This document shows positions 1 to 7,141 of a stretch of DNA of 15,946 nucleotides, piece by piece. The stretch covers positions 1-15,946 of the forward strand of contig JBDVGI010000091.1 of the NCBI GenBank assembly GCA_039962885.1, written 5' to 3'. The notes under the pieces are model-generated. The model was not told the DNA's origin and made no database searches. It saw nothing but the letters and a program-made list of their open reading frames with translations. The stretch's first letter is position 1; the number at the start of each line of letters is the position of its first letter. This DNA is from Litorimonas sp039962885 (GTDB lineage Bacteria > Pseudomonadota > Alphaproteobacteria > Caulobacterales > Maricaulaceae). The translations under genes and the position numbers were made by a program.

Positions 1-435
1 TATAGCTGTAAACCCCATCCTCAAATGGAAGGCATGCGATCGCGGATTATTCGGTTTCGTATTTACCTCGCACACAAGCCGTTTATAGCCGCACTGACGT
101 GCAAAACATATAACATCCTCATAAAGGCGGCGTCCTAAACCCTGCCCTTGCGCCTTACGGGCAATAATAACGCGATCAATATAGAAAAACCGCTCGTCAC
201 TATTCGTGTCATTAGCGTGGCGTTGTAGCCAGATTAAATTTTTATGATCAGGATAATCGACATCATGCGAATACCCCAACAAAACTCCTGTGGCTTCGTT
301 GATTTGACGCTGATAAGCTGCGCGGCCTAGTATGTAGTCAAGTTTATCATCATTTAATGGGGACAACCAATGGACAAATTCAGCATTGTTTCGTAAAATT
401 TCTGTACGGTGCGACTTTAGAATTGGGCCAATCAT
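1..435 (-). CDS. GNAT family N-acetyltransferase, COG3818-like (partial)
   Basis: The frame runs open from an ATG at 435 to the window edge, giving 145 residues without a stop; the C-terminus lies outside. The acetyl-CoA binding motif A is clear at about residues 92-107 (ARKAQGQGLGRRLYED), preceded by FYIDRVII at 84-91. It is followed by CEVNTKPNNP (122-131) and a typical GNAT ending AFHLRMGF (135-142). The IDRV...CEVN..P-NP...FH...GF pattern matches the uncharacterised COG3818 acetyltransferases as I remember them; the substrate is unknown. The start lies 7 bp after the stop codon of the P1 peptidase on the same strand, so the two are probably co-transcribed and translationally coupled. GAG just upstream is a weak ribosome binding site. 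The family is secure; the role is not. Confidence 0.85.
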   Translation of the reverse strand, partial: MIGPILKSHRTEILRNNAEFVHWLSPLNDDKLDYILGRAAYQRQINEATGVLLGYSHDVDYPDHKNLIWLQRHANDTNSDERFFYIDRVIIARKAQGQGLGRRLYEDVICFARQCGYKRLVCEVNTKPNNPRSHAFHLRMGFTAI

Positions 436-442
436 AACGCGT

Positions 443-1435
443 TCACTCAGGCATTTGCGCGCATCCATGATAAACGCCGCGCATTAAAGCCCGTGCTGTA
501 ACTCGCGCCGCAGCTCCGCCTAACTCCGCTAAAAAGACAGCATCGCAGCAAGGTTTATCACCCACAGATAAGGCAAATATCGTATCCCCATCCAGTGGTG
601 TGTGAGCGGGCTGTACGGCCATAGCAATCCCGTCCTGCGCCATCATAGACAGGCGCTTGAGCTGTTTCTGGTTCAGGGACGCATCGGTTAAAACCGCGCC
701 AATTACGGTTGATTGCCCTGCGGTTTTCAAAAATGATAGCTTGCTATCTTTCGCCTCTGTTAGTTGGTAATTTTCGGGCGGACGCACCCCGCCAAATTCG
801 CCTACGCCGTCTTTATCAAATTGCTCATAGGCCCACGCCCACGGACATTGCGTATTTGGCATATAGGGTGAACCAATAGGGTTGGCGGCAATAATGGCCG
901 TCACAGTGACGCCGTTAACAAGCTCAGAGGCCGCTCCTAAACCCCCTTGATAAATCCCCGCTGTTGCGCCGTAACCTGCGCCTGTTTTTCCTTCTATCAT
1001 GGCGTAATCCGCAGTATCGCACGCCTGTATAGCCAAGTGATGAAATGGCGGCTTTTGCCCCCAATTCTTATCTCCGCCATTAGCATTATCAAATAAAATT
1101 GCACTAGGGACGATAGGAGAAACGGGCACCCCCTCCCTCCCCGTATCATAGCCAATACCTTGCGAGCCAAGCCAAGCCGTCACCCCGTCCGCAGCCGCAA
1201 GGCCGTAGACTGACCCACCTGCCAAAACAATCGCATGGACTTGCTCTATTAGGCCGCCATCTTGCAAAGCGGAAATTTCCCGCGTCCCTGGTCCGCCACC
1301 GCGCACATCCACCGAACATGTTGCAGGACTGTCTGGCAATATAACGCTCACGCCCGTTCTGATGGCCGCATCATGGCTATGACCTATACGGAAGCCTAAA
1401 TGAGCAGTCACGCCATTTGTGATAGTTTTTTTCAT
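443..1435 (-). CDS. P1 family peptidase (DmpA/NylC type, MEROPS S58)
   Basis: A 330-residue protein of the DmpA aminopeptidase / NylC nylon-oligomer hydrolase family. These enzymes cleave themselves once to expose an N-terminal Ser or Thr nucleophile, then hydrolyse amide bonds, often of D- or beta-amino-acid peptides. Family landmarks are RGGGPGTRE (45-53), IVLAGGSVYGLAAADG (69-84), TGAGYGATAG then GGLGAAS (151-170), and STVIGAVLTDASL followed by QLKRLS (242-263). By alignment with NylC from memory, Thr243 should be the nucleophile and Ser242-Thr243 the scissile bond. No signal peptide is seen, so it is probably cytoplasmic. It is divergent from the gamma-glutamyltransferase gene, and the GNAT gene follows it closely. 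The ATG start gives a normal family N-terminus (TITNGVTAHLGFRIGHSHD); the AAGGA upstream is rather distant. The specific substrate cannot be read from sequence. Confidence 0.9.
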   Translation of the reverse strand: MKKTITNGVTAHLGFRIGHSHDAAIRTGVSVILPDSPATCSVDVRGGGPGTREISALQDGGLIEQVHAIVLAGGSVYGLAAADGVTAWLGSQGIGYDTGREGVPVSPIVPSAILFDNANGGDKNWGQKPPFHHLAIQACDTADYAMIEGKTGAGYGATAGIYQGGLGAASELVNGVTVTAIIAANPIGSPYMPNTQCPWAWAYEQFDKDGVGEFGGVRPPENYQLTEAKDSKLSFLKTAGQSTVIGAVLTDASLNQKQLKRLSMMAQDGIAMAVQPAHTPLDGDTIFALSVGDKPCCDAVFLAELGGAAARVTARALMRGVYHGCAQMPE

Positions 1436-1444
1436 AATCTATAC

Positions 1445-1472
1445 TTGTCCTTATGGGCGAGGGTCTTATGAT
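1445..1472 (+). promoter_or_regulatory. Putative promoter of the gamma-glutamyltransferase gene
   Basis: TTGTCC (1445-1450) and TATGAT (1467-1472) are separated by 16 bp and resemble sigma-70 -35 and -10 boxes (4/6 and 5/6 matches). Transcription would begin near 1479, leaving a leader of about 20 nt before the ATG at 1500. This is the only space (64 bp) between the two divergent genes, so the promoter of the P1 peptidase must overlap it or be very close. Prediction from consensus only. Confidence 0.4.
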
Positions 1473-1499
1473 AACACTTTAACTTTGACAGGCACCAAT

Positions 1500-3326
1500 A
1501 TGAAACTCTTTTCTGCGTTATTATTTAGCACAGCTTTAAGCCTTGGGGCATGTTCGAAAACTGTTTCATCTGTTACACCAGAATCGGCTGGACTACTGCC
1601 TAATAATGACCATCCGCTTGGCGCTCATATTGTGCAAACTAAATCTAAGTCCGGTGGTATGGTCGCGGCTGCTAATCCTCTGGCAACGCAAGCAGGCGTA
1701 GACATATTAAAGGCTGGCGGTTCAGCGGTTGATGCCGCCATTGCCGTACAAGCCATGCTAGGCCTTGTGGAGCCGCAAAGCTCTGGACTGGGCGGCGGAG
1801 CATTTATGGTTGTCTATGACCCTAAAACCGCCAAAGTCTGGGCTTATAATGGCCGCGAAACTGCACCAAGTGCCGCAACTAATAAACTATTTATTAATCC
1901 AGAGACAGGCGAACCTATGCGGCGTTTTGCAGGGGTTGCCTCTGGTGTGTCCACGGGCGTACCCGGCGCGGTCGTCATGCTACACAAAGCCCATGAAGAT
2001 TACGGCAAGATGCCATGGGGCCCGCAAATGGATAGCGCTATTAAAACAGCCGAAGATGGTTTTGCCGTTAGCCCGCGCATGGCATCCATCACCGCGCGTA
2101 TGGGACGCTTCGTTTTAAAAGACCAAAAGGCCGCCCGCGAGTATTTTTATCTCGAAGATGGGACAACAACCATTCCCGAAGGTTTTATTCGCGACAACCA
2201 ACTCTATGCGAATACATTACGGGCCTTGCAGGATAACCCGCGCGCGCTGCTTGAAGGGCCAATCGCGCAATCTATCATTGATGCTATCCGCGAGGAGCCA
2301 AACCCAGGCACATTGACGCTCGCAGATATGGCAGCCTATCAACCCCAAAAAACGGATGCTCTTTGCTCTAGCTACCGCGCACATACGGTCTGCGGCGCGC
2401 AGCCTCCAGCAAGCGGAGGTGTGGCAGTACAATCCATCCTAAGAACTATTGAAAATTTTGATATGAGCGCCTTAGGTCAAAGCGCCGAAGGGTGGCATGT
2501 TTTTTCCGAGGCCAGTTTCCTAGCCTATGCTGATAGAGATAAATATGTGGCTGACCCTGATTTCATCCCTGTAGATACAGAGAGAATGCTGAATGCCGAT
2601 TATTTAAAAACTCGCGCCGGTCTTATATCTCTGGATACAGCTATAAAAGACGTTATCGCAGGCGATTTGTCAGACAAACCTCGTGGCCAAGACGCCACGC
2701 CTGACAACCCCGGCACATCACATTTTACGGTGGTGGATAAAGACGGATTAGTTGTATCCATGACCACGACTGTCGAAGCCCCCTTCGGGTCACAGCGTAT
2801 GGCGGCGGGCTTTATGTTAAACAACCAATTGACCGACTTCTCTTTTCGGTCGGTTGATAAAGATGGCAATCCTATTGCCAATGCCCCCGCAAGCGGGAAA
2901 CGTCCGCGATCTTCTATGTCGCCAACGATTGTTTTTAATCCAAATGGAGAGTTTTTATTCTCAACTGGCTCGCCCGGCGGGAACTCTATCATTGCCTATA
3001 CAGCCAAAACAATTGTTGGGATTTTGGATTGGGGACTAACACCACAAGAAGCAATTGAACTTCCGAATGTGATTGCCAGAAATGGCACACTACGCATGGA
3101 AGCCAAAGGCATTAAAGACGAAACAACCCAAGAGGTTGATCGTGGTAGTCCAGCTGAAGAATTTGGTATGGCGCAAGATATAGTCACAGCCCTTGAAGCC
3201 AAAGGTCATAAAATTCGCCGTAGTAAAGGCGAATTTAGTGGTCTGCATATCATCTATCGTAATTCCGATGGGACATTAACAGGCGGAGCTGATCCGCGCC
3301 GCGAAGGCACTGCACAAGGCTTGTAA
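1500..3326 (+). CDS. ggt: Gamma-glutamyltransferase, probable lipoprotein
   Basis: A 608-residue gamma-glutamyltranspeptidase, which cleaves and transfers the gamma-glutamyl group of glutathione and related peptides. The N-terminus is a lipoprotein signal with lipobox LGAC (15-18), then Ser19, suggesting anchoring in the outer membrane facing the periplasm. Family features: NGRETAP with the substrate-binding Arg119; GTSHFTVVDKDG with Thr406, the expected self-processing nucleophile that starts the small subunit; NNQLTDFS (441-448); RPRSSMSPT with Ser471/Ser472; and the oxyanion-type GSPGG (490-494). About 25 residues between NNQLTDFS and the Ser-Ser pair correspond to the lid-loop region of the E. 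coli enzyme. An upstream in-frame ATG at 1419 exists but would place 27 residues before the signal peptide and overlap the divergent gene, so I chose 1500. Complete, with no missing catalytic residue. Confidence 0.95.
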   Translation: MKLFSALLFSTALSLGACSKTVSSVTPESAGLLPNNDHPLGAHIVQTKSKSGGMVAAANPLATQAGVDILKAGGSAVDAAIAVQAMLGLVEPQSSGLGGGAFMVVYDPKTAKVWAYNGRETAPSAATNKLFINPETGEPMRRFAGVASGVSTGVPGAVVMLHKAHEDYGKMPWGPQMDSAIKTAEDGFAVSPRMASITARMGRFVLKDQKAAREYFYLEDGTTTIPEGFIRDNQLYANTLRALQDNPRALLEGPIAQSIIDAIREEPNPGTLTLADMAAYQPQKTDALCSSYRAHTVCGAQPPASGGVAVQSILRTIENFDMSALGQSAEGWHVFSEASFLAYADRDKYVADPDFIPVDTERMLNADYLKTRAGLISLDTAIKDVIAGDLSDKPRGQDATPDNPGTSHFTVVDKDGLVVSMTTTVEAPFGSQRMAAGFMLNNQLTDFSFRSVDKDGNPIANAPASGKRPRSSMSPTIVFNPNGEFLFSTGSPGGNSIIAYTAKTIVGILDWGLTPQEAIELPNVIARNGTLRMEAKGIKDETTQEVDRGSPAEEFGMAQDIVTALEAKGHKIRRSKGEFSGLHIIYRNSDGTLTGGADPRREGTAQGL

Positions 3327-3411
3327 ATGCTAATTAATGGACCAGATTGCAAACCTTCTAGGAATTTAAGCCTAAACCTATGGGAACGCACAGCTTAAGG
3401 CTTTAGCAGTC

Positions 3412-4821
3412 TTAAATACCTTGGTTCAAAGTCACTTGGAAACGTGTCCCAGAGGCGTCAGATTGAACAAGATTTATATCCCCGCCATTTGCAATAGATA
3501 GTTCTTTCGAAATAGTAAGACCCAGCCCCGTACTGCCCTTACCTTGGCCGCCTTTAAAGGCTTGGAACAAATTGTTGCGCGCCTTGTCAGGCAGGCCAGG
3601 ACCTGTATCAGTCAACATAATATTCACACGGCCATCATGCACATCCGCCGCTACGGATAAAACACGCTTATCTTGGCTTTGCATCGCTTGCGCGGCATTT
3701 CGGAATAAATTATTGAAAATGCGATATGCATGATCTGGGTCTGCGTGAACCAATAGCTCACTTGGAACTTTATTTTTAAATGACGTCCCTTTAAATTGTC
3801 CCACAACATCTGCAGCAACTTCCCCAAGTAAAAACGATATGCGTAAATTTTCCATGACAGGGTCAGCGGTTTCGGCCTTAGAATATGCCAGAACATCTTC
3901 GGTCAGCCCAACGCCGCGTTCAATATTTCGGGTTAATTTATCCCCAATCGTTTTAATACGCTCGTCCTTATCCGCAGCAAGACGGTCAGAAATCATTAGG
4001 GCGGACGTTAGCACATTACGCAGGTCATGATTGATTTTAGCAACTGACAAACCCAAACCTGCCAAACGCTCACGTTGACGGAATGATGCCCGAAGCGATT
4101 GTTTCATATCAATAAATTCACGGTCTAATTGACCAATTTCGTCCTTACGCCGTGGATTTTTAGACGCAGCACGATACAGATTTGGATTTTCTCGAAAACG
4201 CGTCATGTCTGAGGCTAAGCGTTTAACAGGGTTTATAATTAACGCTGACATCGCAAAATAAATCATGCAGCCCGTGATAAGGGCAATGAGTAAGGATAGC
4301 CAAAAAACCCGTAGAAAATAATCTCGCATCGCTAAACGGAGTTTTTCGCGCGGAATTATTAATTGAAGCGACCCATCAACGCCCGTAGGCAAGGCTGTAA
4401 TAACACGTAAATACCCAGTATTAGATCCGAAAAAATCCACAAAAGCATCACTGAACCTCGGCAAGCGCCTTCGTTGCCTTAAATCAATCATTCGAAATTC
4501 TAACGTCTGTTGACTCTCATCGTTCAATCCATCGAAACCGCCAAGAATTAATTCCGTAATACCATCATGCTTTGTCGACATGACAAGTATATCCGTATCT
4601 TCCATGAATTGTTGTCTTAAAGGTTCTGAAGCTTCAAAGTCTGGAATTCCAGTAATCACTTGGGCTAAAAGCCCTGCTTGATCGGCCCTATCCATAAGCC
4701 ATGATTGCCGAAACAAGGCCGCACTTGGAACAAATAATAAAAGCTCTGCCAGCATGACAAAGCCTATAGTTAGAAGCAGTAGCTTACTTGATAAGCGTCG
4801 CGATATAAGACTATCTAGCAT
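3412..4821 (-). CDS. Membrane sensor histidine kinase with HAMP domain (orphan)
   Basis: A 469-residue transmembrane sensor kinase. A first membrane helix (about 14-36) and a second (about 171-194) enclose a periplasmic sensor region of roughly 130 residues. A HAMP linker follows (about 195-250), then the dimerisation domain with the phosphoacceptor His265 in KINHDLRNVL (262-271). The ATPase domain shows an N box with Asn371 and Asn375, a G1 box DTGPGLP (405-411), and a G2 stretch GGQGKGSTGLGL (424-435). All motifs needed for activity are present. The sensor region resembles no family I can name. No response regulator gene is in the window, so its partner is elsewhere. It follows the MerA-like oxidoreductase after 57 bp on the same strand. 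Its GGAAAGG ribosome binding site lies partly inside a hairpin, so its translation may be held low or regulated. Confidence 0.9.
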   Translation of the reverse strand: MLDSLISRRLSSKLLLLTIGFVMLAELLLFVPSAALFRQSWLMDRADQAGLLAQVITGIPDFEASEPLRQQFMEDTDILVMSTKHDGITELILGGFDGLNDESQQTLEFRMIDLRQRRRLPRFSDAFVDFFGSNTGYLRVITALPTGVDGSLQLIIPREKLRLAMRDYFLRVFWLSLLIALITGCMIYFAMSALIINPVKRLASDMTRFRENPNLYRAASKNPRRKDEIGQLDREFIDMKQSLRASFRQRERLAGLGLSVAKINHDLRNVLTSALMISDRLAADKDERIKTIGDKLTRNIERGVGLTEDVLAYSKAETADPVMENLRISFLLGEVAADVVGQFKGTSFKNKVPSELLVHADPDHAYRIFNNLFRNAAQAMQSQDKRVLSVAADVHDGRVNIMLTDTGPGLPDKARNNLFQAFKGGQGKGSTGLGLTISKELSIANGGDINLVQSDASGTRFQVTLNQGI

Positions 4822-4826
4822 TGCCT

Positions 4827-4849
4827 TTCCGCTTACATCGCAAGCGGAA
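4827..4849 (-). promoter_or_regulatory. Hairpin covering the histidine kinase ribosome binding site
   Basis: An 8-bp perfect inverted repeat (4827-4834 with 4842-4849, 7-nt loop) lies between the oxidoreductase stop and the kinase start. In the minus-strand transcript its 3' arm, AAGCGGAA, includes the first half of the GGAAAGG Shine-Dalgarno sequence that ends 2 nt before the kinase ATG. There is no T-run after it, so it does not look like an intrinsic terminator. The structure is seen in the sequence; a regulatory function is inference. Confidence 0.45.
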
Positions 4850-4878
4850 GTTTGGCTAGTAGAAAGTCGAAAATGTGA

Positions 4879-6318
4879 TTAATGGAACTTCGTCCATAAT
4901 CCAGCGAGTTTTTTAGCTTTCGGGCCAAAAATTGTAGCTGTATACCAAGACCCAGCAGCTCGTTTCACTGCTTCGCTTCGGGTCGGATAAGGTGAAATAA
5001 TTTGGGCAAGACCCGATATTTTCACTTTATTCGTCATTGCCACAGACAGCATATGAATAATCTCACCTGCATAATCCCCAACAATTGAGCCGCCAAGTAT
5101 CGTGCCGTTTTTACGGGCCACAATTTTCACGCCGCCGCCTGTGTGACGTTCTGCAATCGCACGGTCATTTTCTTCAAACTCCCAATGCACAACACGAACA
5201 TCATTATATTTTTCGCGGGCCGCTTTTTCAGACAGCCCAATATTTGCAAGCTCTGGTTCCGTGTAAACAACCGCCGGCATCCGGTTTGTTGTCGCTTTGG
5301 TTAGCATTGGGCCAATGAGTGGTGGCATAAAATAGAAGTTCGTAATCAATTTCCCTGCGTGATGGCCGGCTGCATGTGTCAAGCCGCCCATGCCTTTGGC
5401 AACGTCGCCAGCCGCATAGACTTTCTTGTTGGACGTGCGTAGATTGTCATCCGTTTCAATTCCGCGGCGATCATACACAATACCCGCATTTTCAAGGCCA
5501 AGACCTTCAACGATTGGGCCGCGTCCTGCGGCAACTAACAAGTGTGAGCCTTTTAGTATTTCGCCGCTTTCAAGTTCAATTTCTACGCCCTGTTTTGTCT
5601 TACGAACCATTTTCGTATTTACAGGCGCATGAAAGTCAATGCCTTCAGCCGTTAAGGCATCCACGAGAGTTTGCGCATGCTCTGGTTCGCTGCGACCTAA
5701 AGGTGGCGCAATGTCGACGACCGTAACTTTTGATCCAAAACGGCGAAATGTTTGACCAAGTTCAAGGCCAATTGGACCTGCGCCAATTACAAGTAAATGC
5801 TTCGGAAGTTCATCAATTTCAAAAATTTCTTCATTTGTCAGGAAGTCAATATCTTTAAGGCCAGGAATTGGCGGCGCTGACGCCCGAGAGCCTGTGCAGA
5901 TTACAACCCGCTTGGCTTTAACCTCTGTTGTGTCTGACTCGACAGTCTTAGCATCTTTAAATCGCGCAAACTCGCGAATAACCGTGCACCCCAAACCTTC
6001 AAAGCGTTCTTGGCTATCTACAGGTGCGATTGTTGCAATCACGTCTTTAACATGAGCCTTAACTGCTTCAAAATCCACTTCAGGTTCAACAGGTTTGATG
6101 CCCATATCACCACCAACGCGGCGAGCTTGTGCAAGTTTCCCAGCTCTTAAAAAAGCCTTTGATGGAACGCAGCCAGCATTTAGACAATCGCCGCCCATTT
6201 CGCCTGCTTCAAACAGGACAACAGAACGCCCGAGTTGTGCCGCGCCTGAGGCAAGGGAAAGCCCAGCTGACCCCGCACCGATAATGCAAATATCAACATC
6301 ATACGTAGTTTTAGACAT
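4879..6318 (-). CDS. MerA-like FAD-dependent pyridine nucleotide-disulfide oxidoreductase
   Basis: A 479-residue class I flavoprotein disulfide reductase. FAD-binding GAGSAG (14-19) is followed by the redox-active disulfide GGDCLNAGCVPSK with Cys45 and Cys50. The NAD(P)-binding GAGPIG (179-184), second FAD motif YAAGDV (301-306) and a C-terminal dimerisation domain complete the fold. In lipoamide dehydrogenase and glutathione reductase the C-terminal motif carries a catalytic His (HPT); here it is SPYPTRSE with Tyr444, as in mercuric reductases. However, the protein lacks both the N-terminal metal-binding domain and the C-terminal vicinal Cys pair of MerA, so mercury reduction is unlikely. 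The electron acceptor is unknown. No pyruvate or oxoglutarate dehydrogenase genes are near. It lies 35 bp downstream of the TVP38 membrane protein on the same strand, a partnership I recall from other proteobacteria, sometimes as a fused protein. Confidence 0.88.
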   Translation of the reverse strand: MSKTTYDVDICIIGAGSAGLSLASGAAQLGRSVVLFEAGEMGGDCLNAGCVPSKAFLRAGKLAQARRVGGDMGIKPVEPEVDFEAVKAHVKDVIATIAPVDSQERFEGLGCTVIREFARFKDAKTVESDTTEVKAKRVVICTGSRASAPPIPGLKDIDFLTNEEIFEIDELPKHLLVIGAGPIGLELGQTFRRFGSKVTVVDIAPPLGRSEPEHAQTLVDALTAEGIDFHAPVNTKMVRKTKQGVEIELESGEILKGSHLLVAAGRGPIVEGLGLENAGIVYDRRGIETDDNLRTSNKKVYAAGDVAKGMGGLTHAAGHHAGKLITNFYFMPPLIGPMLTKATTNRMPAVVYTEPELANIGLSEKAAREKYNDVRVVHWEFEENDRAIAERHTGGGVKIVARKNGTILGGSIVGDYAGEIIHMLSVAMTNKVKISGLAQIISPYPTRSEAVKRAAGSWYTATIFGPKAKKLAGLWTKFH

Positions 6319-6353
6319 AATAATTAGCTTCTCTTTTTGAAAAAACTGACCGC

Positions 6354-7127
6354 TTATGCGGCAGTAGCTTTAGATTTCTTGAAAAATTTCTTATAGATTG
6401 CAGGGAGCATCGCAATAGCCGCTAAAGCCAAAAATGCAGGTGCAAAGTTCTTGGCAGCTTCAGTCACAAGCGCACCTACATCAGGGTTCGCACCAGCGGC
6501 CAACAATGTTTCGCGCAGACCGTTACCAATCAAAGAATACGCTACGGTGCCTGGAATAATCCCTATAGCCGTGGAGATAAAGTAATCGCGAAATTTCGCA
6601 CCCAAAATCGCTGGTGCAATATTAGCAACGGCAAACGGTACAACTGGGATCAAACGCAACGTGAACAAATATGACAAAGCGTTTTCGTTAAAACCTTTTT
6701 CCATTTTACCGATAAAAGGCCCCGCAATACCTTTGAGAGTTTCACCGATTGACGTTTTAGCAGCCATAAACAAGGCGCAAGCACCGATTGTAGCCCCTGT
6801 AACAGTCGCTGGAGCGCCAACAGCTACTCCAAACAAAAAGCCACCGCCAATTGTCAAAGCACTAGCAGGCACCATGAAGGCAGTGGCTGCAATATAAATA
6901 CCAATAAAGGCCAATAATACGAGTAGGAAATTTTCTTTTACGAGATTATCCAAATAAACTGCATTTTCGCCAAGCGCCGCAGGTGTTAACTGCGTATGCC
7001 ATCCTTGCGAAATCGCTAAGGCTAATCCAGCCAGAATGATGTATATCGGCCAAAGCTTGACCCATACAGGTTTATCTTTTTTTACTACGGCTTGAGCGTC
7101 TGAAACGTTTGTCATATTCTTATCCAT
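6354..7127 (-). CDS. TVP38/TMEM64 family (SNARE-associated / DedA-like) membrane protein
   Basis: A 257-residue integral membrane protein. Hydrophobic segments lie near residues 25-42 and 66-88, with more in the core and one near the C-terminus before a Lys-rich tail. The family signature is clear: FMVPASALTIGGGFLFG (84-100), then a Gly/Ala-rich stretch, and LRLIPVVPFAVAN, as in PF09335 proteins such as E. coli YdjX/YdjZ. Relatives in the wider DedA superfamily are linked to phospholipid movement and envelope homeostasis, but no activity is proven for this branch. A longer version starting at a TTG at 7160 would overlap the DUF547 gene by 19 bp. I prefer the ATG at 7127, 14 bp after that stop codon; an ATG at 7115 is also possible. 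Probably co-transcribed with the DUF547 and oxidoreductase genes. Confidence 0.88.
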   Translation of the reverse strand: MDKNMTNVSDAQAVVKKDKPVWVKLWPIYIILAGLALAISQGWHTQLTPAALGENAVYLDNLVKENFLLVLLAFIGIYIAATAFMVPASALTIGGGFLFGVAVGAPATVTGATIGACALFMAAKTSIGETLKGIAGPFIGKMEKGFNENALSYLFTLRLIPVVPFAVANIAPAILGAKFRDYFISTAIGIIPGTVAYSLIGNGLRETLLAAGANPDVGALVTEAAKNFAPAFLALAAIAMLPAIYKKFFKKSKATAA

Positions 7128-7141
7128 TAATTTGCTATCGA

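Noticed and set aside
1419..1499. Upstream ATG extending the gamma-glutamyltransferase by 27 residues
   Set aside because: It would bury the lipoprotein signal peptide, overlap the divergent gene and include the predicted promoter within the coding region.
3327..3411. Bidirectional terminator between the convergent ggt and histidine kinase genes
   Set aside because: Only a loose AAGCCT/AGGCTT repeat with a 24-nt loop and a near-palindrome at GCTTAAGGCTTTAGC are present, with no T-run on either strand.
4879..6318. Annotation as dihydrolipoamide dehydrogenase (lpdA) or mercuric reductase (merA)
   Set aside because: It lacks the HPT catalytic His of Lpd and both the C-terminal Cys pair and N-terminal metal domain of MerA, and the neighbours fit neither pathway.
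6319..6353. T-rich tract between the TVP38 and oxidoreductase genes as a terminator
   Set aside because: The T-run has no stable GC stem before it, and the close same-strand spacing favours read-through.
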